Source of the DNA: JAXMHN01 sp964578605 | GTDB taxonomy: Bacteria; Verrucomicrobiota; Verrucomicrobiia; Limisphaerales; SIBE01 | Length of the DNA stretch: 64,000 nt | Direction of reading: 5' to 3' | NCBI GenBank assembly: GCA_964578605.1 | Contig: CAZODO010000008.1 | Coordinates: forward strand, 1 to 64,000 | Shown here: one piece after another, positions 43,839 through 53,231 of the stretch | How the letters are laid out: every line of letters starts with the position of its first letter | Numbering within the stretch: position 1 is the stretch's first letter | Notes under the pieces: model-generated | Seen by the model: only the letters and a program-made list of their open reading frames with translations | What the model was told of the DNA's origin: nothing | Databases searched by the model: none | Translations under genes and position numbers: made by a program

Positions 43839-46108
43839 GCGGACGCGGCTTCGCGCAACGGGACGGCGTTGCCTTGCTGAATGGATTCGAGGACGGCAAA
43901 CGTGAGCAGCATGCTGCGCCGCGCTTGGGCGTAGGGCAGGGGATGCTCGCCTTGGCCACGGAGGAAAGCTTGCCAGGCCGCCATTTGCTCCGCGTGGCCC
44001 TTCGAATTGTAGCTATGGCTCTTCCGTTGCCGTCCCGAATGCACGACCAGTTCCTGGTAGTTGGTGATTTCGCAAACGGCGCCCGACGCGTAGACGGTCA
44101 GCATTTCCTTCGGATATTTGGGATCGCCTTCCGCACTGTAAAGGAGTTGGCCCGTGGAGCCATCCGCAAATTCCACCTGTGCCGCCACGCTGTCCGGGTA
44201 GGGCTGGCGCCCTTCCGTCGGCCAGGTGGTCTGCGCGAAGACCCGCACCGGGTCCGAATCGAAAATGAAGCAGAAGTAATCGAGGAAATGGCAGGCCTCG
44301 CCCAGCACACGGCCGCCGCTCTCGCTGAAATTGGCGTACCAATGCTTCGGATCGAGCCGCCCGGCATTGATGCGGAAGCTGGCCGATTTGGGTCCCGGGC
44401 TGCCGGCCAGAACCTTCTTGAGCTCCGCGCTGGCAGGGGCGAACCGGCGATTAAACCCGACCTGGAGGGTGCCCTGGCTCTTTTCGTAAGCCGCGTCGAT
44501 CTCCTGCAATTCGGTTAGCGCCAGGCAGAGCGGTTTCTCCACGAAGATATGCCGCCCGTGCTGCAACGCTTCCAGGACGAGCGGCGCGTGCAGATGATGC
44601 CGCGTGGCGATCAACACAGCTGCCGAGGAATCGCCTGCCTTCAAGAGCTCCATGCCGTCCGTGGCGGCTTTCTCAAAGCCGAATTTGGTCTGCACATGCC
44701 GCGCGCTGAGGGCGGTCTGGTTGACGATGCTGGCAAAGGCCACCTTGTCCTTGAGATGCGGAAGCAGCATCGTCCGCGCGAAGTTCCCGGCGCCAATCAC
44801 GTCCAAGCGGTTCACCGGCGTGGCAATCCTGCCGGCGCCGCGCAGAAGACCGGGCCTGGAAGCGATTCGCGCAAGGCCGCCTGTCGTGGCGGGAACAGGC
44901 TCCTGCGCGAGAGCGGTTGGCGCTTGAGCAGGCTCACCCGGCAGTCCCGGCGCAACGGCGGGAACCTCGAGCGGTTTGGCTTCTTCCGCAGCCCCGGGAT
45001 ATTCCAGGATGATTCCGACGTCCTTGGAATCGGACGCCAAGCCCTGGTAAATGCTGAGGCAATCGGCCAGGGGAACGCGCCGCGTGGTCAAGGCCTCCAG
45101 GTGCAGCGCGCCTCGCGTCATCAGGTGCAGCGCCGCGTCGAAATTCCGCTGTTCGGTCCAACGGACATAACCAATAGGATAATCGCTTCCGCCCCATTCA
45201 TAGGCGGGGTCGTAACGTCCCGGACCATAGGAACGCGAATATCGCACCTCGATCTCCTTCTCGCTAAAGGTGCGCCACGGAAGATCTACTTTCGTAATGC
45301 CCACCACGACGATCCGGCCTCGGTCGCGCAGGGCGTCGGCCGCTTGCTCGACGGGCGTGTTGCTCTCGCTGGCGGTGCAAAGGATGGCGGCGTCGACCCC
45401 GAATCCGTCGGTCCAGGCGCGAATTTCATCGGCGAGATTCTGCTGGCCGAGGATGACCGTTTTCTCGGCGCCCATGGCTTGGCAGAGCGGCCGGCGCGCG
45501 GGCAGGAGGTCAACGGCCATAACGCGGGCGCCATTGACCTGGAGCAGGTTGGTGATCAGCAAACCCACCAGGCCTTGACCCATGACCAGGACCCGGTCGC
45601 CGAGGCGGGGTTCGGTCTGGCGGATCGATTGCAGCGCGATGGAGCAAAGAGTGGTGTAGGCCGCTTGCCAATTGGGCACCGGCTCCGGCACATGGGCGCA
45701 AAGAAGATCCGGGACCGCCACGAACTCGGCATGAAAAGCGCATTCGGCCCCGCCGCAGGCCACGCGGTCGCCGACGCGAAACCGGGCATTGAGCGGATCC
45801 ACCGCGGTCACGACGCCCGCCGCGCTGTACCCGAGCGGCGTCGGGCTCTCCAGGCGGTTGCGGACCTTTTCCAGGGCGGCGCGCCACCCGAGATTGCGCG
45901 CCACTTCCATGACCTTCCGCACCTGGTCGGGACGCGCGCGCGCTTTCTGGATCAGGTTCATCTTGGCCTGCGCCACCTTCATTTTCTCCGTGCCACTGCT
46001 GATCACGGAATGCGTGACGCGCACCAGGACTCCGCCGGGCGGGGCTGTGGGGATGGGGACTTCTTGGAGTTCGATCCGGCCGTCTTGGTATTGGGCAATC
46101 TGTTTCAC
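43835..46108 (-). CDS. fused zinc-alcohol-dehydrogenase and Gfo/Idh/MocA oxidoreductase
   Basis: With GTG start at 46108 the product has 757 residues. The first half is an MDR alcohol dehydrogenase (PPGGVLVRVTHSVISSGTEK, GDRVACGGAECAFHAEFVAV, VLVMGQGLVGLLITNLLQ). A Pro/Ala linker (about 400-435) joins a Gfo/Idh/MocA domain (LDVIGAGNFARTMLLPHLKD, HIFVEKPLCLALTELQEI, EACHFLDYFCFIFDSDPV). Such bi-domain oxidoreductases accompany heparinase-like genes in polysaccharide loci, and probably oxidise and reduce a sugar nucleotide or glycan intermediate. An ATG further upstream (46177) would add 23 non-conserved residues. Confidence 0.87.
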   Translation of the reverse strand: MKQIAQYQDGRIELQEVPIPTAPPGGVLVRVTHSVISSGTEKMKVAQAKMNLIQKARARPDQVRKVMEVARNLGWRAALEKVRNRLESPTPLGYSAAGVVTAVDPLNARFRVGDRVACGGAECAFHAEFVAVPDLLCAHVPEPVPNWQAAYTTLCSIALQSIRQTEPRLGDRVLVMGQGLVGLLITNLLQVNGARVMAVDLLPARRPLCQAMGAEKTVILGQQNLADEIRAWTDGFGVDAAILCTASESNTPVEQAADALRDRGRIVVVGITKVDLPWRTFSEKEIEVRYSRSYGPGRYDPAYEWGGSDYPIGYVRWTEQRNFDAALHLMTRGALHLEALTTRRVPLADCLSIYQGLASDSKDVGIILEYPGAAEEAKPLEVPAVAPGLPGEPAQAPTALAQEPVPATTGGLARIASRPGLLRGAGRIATPVNRLDVIGAGNFARTMLLPHLKDKVAFASIVNQTALSARHVQTKFGFEKAATDGMELLKAGDSSAAVLIATRHHLHAPLVLEALQHGRHIFVEKPLCLALTELQEIDAAYEKSQGTLQVGFNRRFAPASAELKKVLAGSPGPKSASFRINAGRLDPKHWYANFSESGGRVLGEACHFLDYFCFIFDSDPVRVFAQTTWPTEGRQPYPDSVAAQVEFADGSTGQLLYSAEGDPKYPKEMLTVYASGAVCEITNYQELVVHSGRQRKSHSYNSKGHAEQMAAWQAFLRGQGEHPLPYAQARRSMLLTFAVLESIQQGNAVPLREAASA

Positions 46109-46380
46109 GTTGTTGTGTGCAGGGTGAGCTAGATACCGCTGCCCGGGTGAAGAATCAAACCTTTTGGGCTTCACCAACGCAGATCAGGCGATTGTCCGCT
46201 GCCCGATGCCGAATCCAAGTGCTTCAACCCCATTGCCCTGCTCCGATGCCGGTCTAGGCTGCGTTATGCGAAAAGCGAATGTCATCCGAGGACGCATTCA
46301 GCAGGGCGCGCCGAGCCGCACTGGAAATACTCGTTGCTTCCGGGAAGAGTTGCTGGGATATTAGCCGTCCTCAGGCCGAT

Positions 46381-46458
46381 CGGAGCGTAGCTCAGCCTGG
46401 CTAGAGCACTTGCTTTGGGAGCAAGACGTCGCAGGTTCGAATCCTGTCGCTCCGACCA
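46381..46458 (+). tRNA. tRNA-Pro(TGG)
   Basis: The acceptor CGGAGCG pairs with CGCTCCG, followed by ACCA. The anticodon stem CTTGC/GCAAG holds loop TTTGGGA (anticodon TGG), and the T-arm reads GCAGGTTCGAATCCTGT. All arms are intact. Confidence 0.95.
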
Positions 46459-46684
46459 CTTTTCCTCAGTGTTTCAGGGCCGGTCCTGGTTGAGCTGTCC
46501 ACAGCCTTCAAACTGCAGATCGCATCTTGGCCAACGGCTCTACCTCGCGTTCGATTTGCGCTTGCCTCTGGTACCGCGCCAATCTCAGATCGTAATCGGC
46601 CTGCAAACCGGTCTCTCCTAATCACCATTCGACCCGGTCGTGCCATCCGTTTGACATGGAGTAGCCTTTTGCTACCCTCTCGAT

Positions 46685-47059
46685 ATGAGCCAACCGGTTA
46701 AAGTCTCAGACGCGCTGATCCTGGATGCCCGCCTCATGGGCGAAGCAACCCAGCGATCCATTGCCGGTCAAATTGAGTTTTGGGCCAGGATCGGGCGGGC
46801 GGTCGAACCAATCCTGCGAGGCGACCAGCTCCTGGCATTGGCCAAAGCGTCAAAGGTGAAGCCTCTTTCAGCTTGCCTTCAGTCGGTTGATTCGCCCGTA
46901 GGCCGGCAGCGTCTAGCCGAACACCTCAACTCCTTGCCTTACCCGCACTACGAGTCAGCCCCTGGTGGGTTGTTGGTGAGGATTGAAGCGAACGGCAAGC
47001 GGACGACGGGACGGTTCGTTAATCGCAAGTTCGAACCGGTGCGAGCATCCAAGAAGTGA
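46685..47059 (+). CDS. ParD-like antitoxin
   Basis: The 124-residue product starts MSQPVKVSDALILDARLMGE and continues TQRSIAGQIEFWARIGRAVE, the N-terminal ribbon-helix-helix pattern of the ParD-like family. The C-terminal part (GGLLVRIEANGKRTTGRFVN) is conserved in these antitoxins too. The stop overlaps the GTG start of the zeta-like toxin gene by 4 bp (GTGA). It should both neutralise the toxin and repress the pair. Confidence 0.82.
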   Translation: MSQPVKVSDALILDARLMGEATQRSIAGQIEFWARIGRAVEPILRGDQLLALAKASKVKPLSACLQSVDSPVGRQRLAEHLNSLPYPHYESAPGGLLVRIEANGKRTTGRFVNRKFEPVRASKK

Positions 47060-47706
47060 AACATCCCGCCAAGGGCAAAGCCCCGCGCGGTGAAGCCGCT
47101 CCCCCGGTAACGTGTGGCCATATACTGGATCAGCGGCCGATCCTGGTTGCGGTGGCTGGCCCCAACGGCGCCGGGAAGACCACCTTCTACCACGCGCATT
47201 TGAGGCCCGCGGGCCTGCGTTTTGTCAACGCGGACGAGGTGGCCCGTGAATTGGCGATCGAGGCTTATGAAGCGGCCCGGATTGTCGCGCAAGTTCGACA
47301 AGAACTGGTCAGGTTCAAGGAAAGCTTCGTTTTTGAAACTGTCTTTTCAGATCCGGTCGGGGACAAGTTGGCGTTTCTGAAGGCAGCCGCGCAGGCAGGC
47401 TATACTGTGGTGCTCTGTTTCATCGGTATCTCAGGACCGGAAACCTCGGAACAACGGGTCGCGATGCGCGTTTCTCAGGGTGGGCACGATGTCCCTTCTG
47501 ACAAACTGGTTGCACGATTCCCCCGAACAATGGCCAACCTCAGAGGAGCTATTGGCGAGCTACCCTACGTGATGATTTTCGACAACGACGATCTTGCTGC
47601 CCCCTTTCGAGCCGTTGCCGTCGTCCACAATGGCCGGGTGGTTTGGTCAGCCGACCAGTTGCCCGAGTGGCTCCGGGGTCTCTTGCCGGCAGGTCCAGAT
47701 GGATGA
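47056..47706 (+). CDS. zeta-toxin-like P-loop kinase
   Basis: The GTG start overlaps the antitoxin stop. The 216-residue product has Walker A in AGPNGAGKTTFY (about 35-42), the zeta-family LRFVNADEVARELA and FKESFVFETVFSDP segments, and GYTVVLCFIGISGPETSEQR. Zeta toxins phosphorylate UDP-N-acetylglucosamine and block cell-wall synthesis. The partner is ParD-like rather than epsilon. The C-terminus (VVHNGRVVWSADQLPEWLRG) is typical of the chromosomal subfamily. Confidence 0.85.
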   Translation: MKHPAKGKAPRGEAAPPVTCGHILDQRPILVAVAGPNGAGKTTFYHAHLRPAGLRFVNADEVARELAIEAYEAARIVAQVRQELVRFKESFVFETVFSDPVGDKLAFLKAAAQAGYTVVLCFIGISGPETSEQRVAMRVSQGGHDVPSDKLVARFPRTMANLRGAIGELPYVMIFDNDDLAAPFRAVAVVHNGRVVWSADQLPEWLRGLLPAGPDG

Positions 47707-48053
47707 AACGCCGATTCTGGGTGCGCATCTGCGCTCTCAGCATCGACCTTCCGTTGTCTGCGGTACCAGGGTCATCTCATTTCAAAGCGGAGCCGGTGGA
47801 CCAGCACGGCAACCTGATCGACCGCCACAACCTTTGGGAGAGGGAAGGTGTCCGCTATCGCCGGGCCGTGTTCCCGGGCTATTCGGACACCGTGCAGTAC
47901 ACGGTGCCGTGTTCAGGCGCTCTGGCCCAAGCGGCGGCGGGCGAGCAATCTCGCGCTGCGGTGCCCGATCGAGATCTCGAGATACCGACACCTCAGGTCC
48001 CGGCACCAGCCCAGTCGCTCACTGCCCTCCACACCTATCTGACCAAGCGCTGA
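47703..48053 (+). pseudogene. possible C-terminal remnant of a multiheme-cytochrome-type protein
   Basis: The frame from ATG 47703 encodes 116 residues. Its middle (VDQHGNLIDRHNLWEREGVR, RRAVFPGYSDTVQYTVPC) resembles the end of large exported cytochrome-c-like proteins in which this block follows the heme region. There is no CxxCH motif and no signal peptide, and the ends look random. I read it as a surviving 3' end, replaced upstream by the toxin-antitoxin pair. It could also be a small hypothetical gene. Confidence 0.4.
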
Positions 48054-48066
48054 GTTTCCCGCAAAC

Positions 48067-49704
48067 ATGATTTACATCAAGGAATCCTCGGGCGAATGGC
48101 TCTTGTTTATGGTCACGATGAAAGTTCCACCCGTTCCCTGGAGCTTGGCGAGATGGTCCGCACTTGCAGGCCTGCTCTTTTCCTTCAGCTCCGTTTCGTC
48201 CTTGTTCGGGGCGGCCGGTGCGGAGGTCCCCCCTTCGCCAGGGCCTGCGCTTTACGCGCAACACTGCGCCGCTTGCCATGGTGTCGACGGCAATGGTAAC
48301 GGGCCGGCGGCCGTCTGGCTTTACCCGAAACCTCGTGATTTTGGAGCGGCGATGTTCAAGGTGAAGTCAACGCCAGGCCAGGCCTTGCCAACGGACGATG
48401 ACTTGCTGCAAACCATCACCCGCGGCATGCCGGGGAGTTCCATGCCGAGCTTCTCTTACCTGTCACCGCAGGAGCGGCAGGCATTGGTGCAGCACGTGAA
48501 GAATCTGACGGCACGCACCAGCGCGTCTGGCGAAAAGGTCAACGCATTTGAGGAAGCGCGGAAGAATGGGACCGCTGAGCCGCCGGTCGTTGTCCCGCCG
48601 GAACCGGCGGTGGGCGTTCAGGAACTGGCACTCGGCCGTGAAGTGTTCCAGCGCATGCAGTGCGCGCTTTGCCATGGTGAGACGGGCGCGGGGGACGGGC
48701 CGCAAGTCCCAACATTGCGCGATGCCGCCGGAATTCCTGCCCGCCCGCGCGATTTCAATACTGGCCTTTTCCGGGGCGGCCATACCGGGCCCGACCTTTA
48801 CCTCAGGATTCACAATGGGATGCCGGGCACGCCGATGGTGCCGTATGGCCCGGAAATGATGAAACCGGAAGAGCGGTGGGCGCTGGTGCATTATGTGCAA
48901 TCGCTGCGCCGCACCGACGTGGCGGTGAACGATTTGCTGGCGCCTGAGGACGGTGCCATTCGCGTGGCGCGCGTCCGGACAATCCCAACCGATCCAATGG
49001 ATGCCGCCTGGGAAACGTTCGACCCCGTCCGGGTGCCCCTGAACCCGCTCTGGCCGGAGCCTCACCAGGTTTACGCCGTGGCGGTTTCGGCCGTGACCGA
49101 CGGGCAGCGCATGGCGGTTCTGTTGCAGTGGCGCGATGCGCTTCCACAGACCAGTGCAATCCGGGTGCAGGACTTTCAGGACGCCGCGGCCCTGCAGTTC
49201 TCGCTCACTGGCCGATACGGTTTCGTCGGAATGGGCGACGCCGACAACCCCGTGAATCTCTGGCAGTGGAAGGCCGGTTGGCAAGGTGAGGCTGAGGGGC
49301 GCGTCAACGACATGCGCTCGATCTACAACTCGATGCACGTCGACACGTACTTGCCGACGAGTTTCAACACCGCGCTGGACGCCGGGAATGTCCTCTCTCA
49401 ACCCCACGGGTCTCCAGTGGAGGATGCGAACGCACGCGGTTTCGGGTCGTTCCAATCCCAAGCGATGGATCAACAGAACGTGTCCGGCAAGGGCCTCTGG
49501 CACGATGGCTTCTGGAACGTCGTGTTTGTCCGGGACCTGCGATCCAACCAGGCCGAGGATGTCCAGTTTCGTGCCGGCAAAACAGTCCCCGTGGCCTTTG
49601 CCATCTGGAACGGCGAGCAACAGGACCGGAACGGCCGGAAGATGATCAGCAACTGGTTTCAACTTGTTCTGGACAGCGGCACCGCGGAAACGGAGCGACG
49701 CTGA
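48067..49704 (+). CDS. di-heme cytochrome c fused to ethylbenzene-dehydrogenase-type gamma heme domain
   Basis: The 545-residue protein has a signal peptide beginning at the in-frame ATG 48118 (SALAGLLFSFSSVSSLFGAA), which may be the true start. Two c-type heme sites are CAACH (67-71, with axial Met in RGMPGSSMPSF) and CALCH (199-203, HNGMPGTPMVPYG). Residues about 305-540 form an EB_dh-like domain that binds heme b in the gamma subunits of type II DMSO-reductase enzymes. It should carry electrons from the alpha/beta pair to periplasmic acceptors. Fusion of cytochrome c and gamma in one chain is noteworthy. Confidence 0.85.
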   Translation: MIYIKESSGEWLLFMVTMKVPPVPWSLARWSALAGLLFSFSSVSSLFGAAGAEVPPSPGPALYAQHCAACHGVDGNGNGPAAVWLYPKPRDFGAAMFKVKSTPGQALPTDDDLLQTITRGMPGSSMPSFSYLSPQERQALVQHVKNLTARTSASGEKVNAFEEARKNGTAEPPVVVPPEPAVGVQELALGREVFQRMQCALCHGETGAGDGPQVPTLRDAAGIPARPRDFNTGLFRGGHTGPDLYLRIHNGMPGTPMVPYGPEMMKPEERWALVHYVQSLRRTDVAVNDLLAPEDGAIRVARVRTIPTDPMDAAWETFDPVRVPLNPLWPEPHQVYAVAVSAVTDGQRMAVLLQWRDALPQTSAIRVQDFQDAAALQFSLTGRYGFVGMGDADNPVNLWQWKAGWQGEAEGRVNDMRSIYNSMHVDTYLPTSFNTALDAGNVLSQPHGSPVEDANARGFGSFQSQAMDQQNVSGKGLWHDGFWNVVFVRDLRSNQAEDVQFRAGKTVPVAFAIWNGEQQDRNGRKMISNWFQLVLDSGTAETERR

Positions 49705-49725
49705 AACTCTGAACCCATTCGATTT

Positions 49726-52700
49726 ATGAACGACCAACTCTCTCGCCGCGCTTTCATCGCGCGGAGCGGCCTTATTGGGGCTGGGATCAGCGCCGCTCAG
49801 TTTCTCCCTTTGCGCTTCCTCCAGGCGCAAGACACGAGGGTGGATATGAGCAATCCCCTGGCGTATTACCCGAACCGGGATTGGGAGAAGCTCTATCGCA
49901 ATCAATACGCGTACGATCACGCTTTCTCTTGGGTGTGCGCGCCCAACGACACCCACAACTGCCGCATTACCGCTCATGTGCGCAACGGCGTGATCGTTCG
50001 CCTGGGTGAGCAGTACGACGTCCACACCTACACGGATCTTTACGGCAACCACGCGACTGCGAATTGGGGCAACCGGCATTGCGCCAAAGGGTACACCTTC
50101 CATCGAATTCTTTACGGCCCGTATCGTTTGAAGCACCCGATTGTCCGGCGTGGTTGGAAGCGCTGGGCCGATGATGGTTTTCCCGAGCTGACGCCAGAAA
50201 CAAAAGCCAAGTACAAGTTTGATTCACGAGGGACCGATAAGTTCGAGAGAATCGCTTGGGACGACGCGTTTCGCTACATCGCGCGGGCGATCAAATCAAT
50301 TGCCGCCCGTTATTCGGGCGAAGCGGGGGCGCGTTTGCTCGAAGCCCAGGGTTACCCGCGCGAAATGATCGACGATATGGGAGGCGCGGGGACACGCACG
50401 ATCAAGATGCGCGGGGGGATGGGATTGTTGGGCGTGCTTGGCAAGTACGGGATGTACCGCCTGTGCAACTCGCTTGCCCTGCTCGACGTGCATCTGCGCG
50501 GCGTGAAGGCGGAAGAGGCCAAAGCCGGCCGGATTTGGTCGAATTACACCTGGCATGGGGACCAGGCGCCGGGTCACCCCTGGGTCCACGGATTGCAGAA
50601 TTCCGAAACGGACTTCAATGACCTGCGGAATTCGAAGCTGATCATCATGAACGGAAAGAACATGGTTGAAAACAAGATGGCCGATGCCCACTGGTTTGTT
50701 GAATGCATGGAACGTGGTGCCAAGATTGTGGTCATCGCGCCGGAATACGGGGCGCCTTCGACCAAGGCCGATTATTGGATTCCCGTCCGCCCGTCGACCG
50801 ACGCGGCGCTCTGGCTCGGCATCACACGTCTGATGATGGACAAGGGCTGGTATGACGATGCCTTCGTCAGACAATTTACCGACTTTCCCTTGCTCGTCCG
50901 GTTGGATAACGGCCGTCGGCTTCGAGCTGCCGAGGTGTTTGCGAATTACGCCAGCAAGCTGCCTGAGGACAGCCCCAGCAAGAGAGTGCAGGGCCTCACG
51001 GACGAACAACACCAAAGACTGGGGGATTTCGTGGTGTGGGATGCCAAGACCAAAGCCCCGAAAGCGCTCACACGCGACTTGGTCGGCTCCACGCTGGCCA
51101 GGAGCGGCATTGATCCGCTGCTGGATTGGCGCGGGCGAATCCGGACTGTCAGCGGGGAGGTGGAAGTCGCCACGGCGTGGAATCTGTACCAGGTCCATCT
51201 GCGCGACTATGACCTGGACACCGTCTCGGAAATCACCAGCGCTCCCAGAGAACTGCTCGAACGATTGGCCAGCGACATCGCGACCGTCAAGCCCTGCTCC
51301 ATCCACCAAGGCGAAGGCATCAATCACTGGTTCCATGCCACCGAGGCGAACCGGGCGGCTTACCTGCCCCTGATGCTGACCGGCAACATCGGCAAGCCGG
51401 GAGCGGGTTGCCATGGATGGGCTGGCAACTATAAAGCGGCCCTTTTCCAGGGCAGCAAAGTTACCGGCCCCGGGTTTAAAGGCTGGGTTGGCGAAGATCC
51501 TTTTGAGCTGAACCTCGATCCGAAGGCGCACGGGCGCGAGGTGCACGCGCACGCCTACACCAAAGACGAAGAGCCGGCTTATTGGAATCACGGTGATCGG
51601 CCGTTGATCGTGGAGACGCCCAAAGAAGGCCGGAAAGTGTTCACCGGGAAAACCCACATGCCGACGCCGACCAAGGCGATCTTCACGACGAACGTCAACC
51701 TGATCAACAACGCCAAATGGGCCTATGGCGTGATCCGCAATGTCAATCCGAACGTGGAACTGATCGTCACGATCGAAACCCAGATGACGGCCAGCGTCGA
51801 GTACTCGGACTTCGGGCTCCCGGCGAATTCCTGGGTTGAGTTCGAAGATTTGGAAGTCACGGCCAGCTGTTCCAATCCTTTCCTGCAAATCTGGAAGGGC
51901 GGGATCAAGCCGCTCTACGACTCCAAGGATGACCTCGCGATTCTCGCCGGGATTGGCGAGGGCCTGGCCCAGGTGACGGGCGACCGGCGCTTTCACGACC
52001 ATTTCAAATTCGAGCATGAGGGTAAACGGAGCGTTTACATCCAGCGCCTGCTGGACACGTGCACCACGACCGCGGGGTACCGACTGGCCGACATTATGGC
52101 CGGGAAGTTCGGACCGCCCGGTGGGGCGCTGATGCTCTTTCGGAGTTATCCGCGGATCCCGTTCTATGAACAGGTGCATGACGCTTATCCGTTCTACACC
52201 GACACGGGGCGGCTGCATTCCTACAGCGACGACCCAACGGCGTTGGCGTGCGGTGAAAACTTCATTGTGCATCGGGAAGGACCGGAAGCGACACCCTACC
52301 TGCCCAACGTCATCGTGAGCTCGAATCCGATCGTCCGTCCCAATGATTACGGCATTCCGCTCGACGCCGAGCACTGGGATGATCGCACCGTTCGCAATGT
52401 CAAACTGTCCTGGGCGGAGACAAAGAAGACCCGGAACTTCCTTTGGGATAAAGGATTTCAGTTCTATTGCCTCACACCGAAGTCACGGCACAGCGTTCAT
52501 TCGTCCTGGGCCAACGTGGATTGGCACCTGATCTGGAATTCGAATTTCGGCGATCCTTACCGGCTGGACAAGCGGTTGCCCAATGTGGGCGAACACCAAC
52601 TCCATATGAACCCGCAGGCCGCGCGCGATCTTGGGATTGCCGACGGCGACTACGTCTACGTGGACGCCAATCCGGCCGATCGACCCTATCTGGGGGCGAC

Positions 52701-53205
52701 CCCGAGCGATCCATTCTTCCGGGTCAGCCGGTTGATGCTGCGCCTCACGTACAACGCCGCGTACCCTTATAACGTCATCATGATGAAACACGGCTCGTTC
52801 ATCGCCACGGAGAAGACAGTCAAAGCGCAACAAACGCGGCCTGACGGCCTTTCCCTTACCCAGGATGGCTACATCTCGAATTTTCGCTTCGGATCACAAC
52901 AGTCGGTCACCCGTAACTGGCACATGCCCATGCACCAGACGGATACTCTTTTCCATAAAACCAAGGCGACCATGGCCTTTATCTTCGGTGGGGAAGCCGA
53001 TAATCACGCCGTGAACACTGTGCCCAAAGAGTGTCTGGTCCGCGTCACCAAAGCTGAGGACGGCGGGTTAGACGGCCGTGGGCCGTGGAAGCCCGGGCTT
53101 AACGGCATGGCTCCCGATGCCGAAGGCGAAGTGATGCAGAAGTATCTCGCAGGCGGATTCACGGCGAAAGGCGAGGGGAGTGGCAGTGCCGTCTCGTTTG
53201 ACTAA
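49726..53205 (+). CDS. molybdopterin oxidoreductase alpha subunit, type II DMSO reductase family (NXR/NAR-like)
   Basis: The 1159-residue catalytic subunit starts with a twin-arginine signal (LSRRAFIARSGLIGAG), so it acts in the periplasm. The FS0 iron-sulfur ligand region reads WVCAPNDTHNCRITAHVRNG, the form seen in nitrite oxidoreductases of Nitrospira/anammox type. It continues NRHCAKGYTFHRILYGPYRL. A probable Mo-binding Asp is in YTWHGDQAPGHPWVHG. Later pterin-site segments include CSIHQGEGINHWFHA and LMLTGNIGKPGAGCHGW. The real substrate could be nitrite/nitrate, chlorate, selenate or another oxyanion. Confidence 0.88.
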   Translation: MNDQLSRRAFIARSGLIGAGISAAQFLPLRFLQAQDTRVDMSNPLAYYPNRDWEKLYRNQYAYDHAFSWVCAPNDTHNCRITAHVRNGVIVRLGEQYDVHTYTDLYGNHATANWGNRHCAKGYTFHRILYGPYRLKHPIVRRGWKRWADDGFPELTPETKAKYKFDSRGTDKFERIAWDDAFRYIARAIKSIAARYSGEAGARLLEAQGYPREMIDDMGGAGTRTIKMRGGMGLLGVLGKYGMYRLCNSLALLDVHLRGVKAEEAKAGRIWSNYTWHGDQAPGHPWVHGLQNSETDFNDLRNSKLIIMNGKNMVENKMADAHWFVECMERGAKIVVIAPEYGAPSTKADYWIPVRPSTDAALWLGITRLMMDKGWYDDAFVRQFTDFPLLVRLDNGRRLRAAEVFANYASKLPEDSPSKRVQGLTDEQHQRLGDFVVWDAKTKAPKALTRDLVGSTLARSGIDPLLDWRGRIRTVSGEVEVATAWNLYQVHLRDYDLDTVSEITSAPRELLERLASDIATVKPCSIHQGEGINHWFHATEANRAAYLPLMLTGNIGKPGAGCHGWAGNYKAALFQGSKVTGPGFKGWVGEDPFELNLDPKAHGREVHAHAYTKDEEPAYWNHGDRPLIVETPKEGRKVFTGKTHMPTPTKAIFTTNVNLINNAKWAYGVIRNVNPNVELIVTIETQMTASVEYSDFGLPANSWVEFEDLEVTASCSNPFLQIWKGGIKPLYDSKDDLAILAGIGEGLAQVTGDRRFHDHFKFEHEGKRSVYIQRLLDTCTTTAGYRLADIMAGKFGPPGGALMLFRSYPRIPFYEQVHDAYPFYTDTGRLHSYSDDPTALACGENFIVHREGPEATPYLPNVIVSSNPIVRPNDYGIPLDAEHWDDRTVRNVKLSWAETKKTRNFLWDKGFQFYCLTPKSRHSVHSSWANVDWHLIWNSNFGDPYRLDKRLPNVGEHQLHMNPQAARDLGIADGDYVYVDANPADRPYLGATPSDPFFRVSRLMLRLTYNAAYPYNVIMMKHGSFIATEKTVKAQQTRPDGLSLTQDGYISNFRFGSQQSVTRNWHMPMHQTDTLFHKTKATMAFIFGGEADNHAVNTVPKECLVRVTKAEDGGLDGRGPWKPGLNGMAPDAEGEVMQKYLAGGFTAKGEGSGSAVSFD

Positions 53206-53231
53206 CAACCTCGAACCTGGAAACCACCCTT

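Noticed and set aside
50296..52374. Minus-strand open frame (692 codons) inside the molybdoenzyme alpha gene
   Set aside because: Shadow of a well-supported catalytic subunit.
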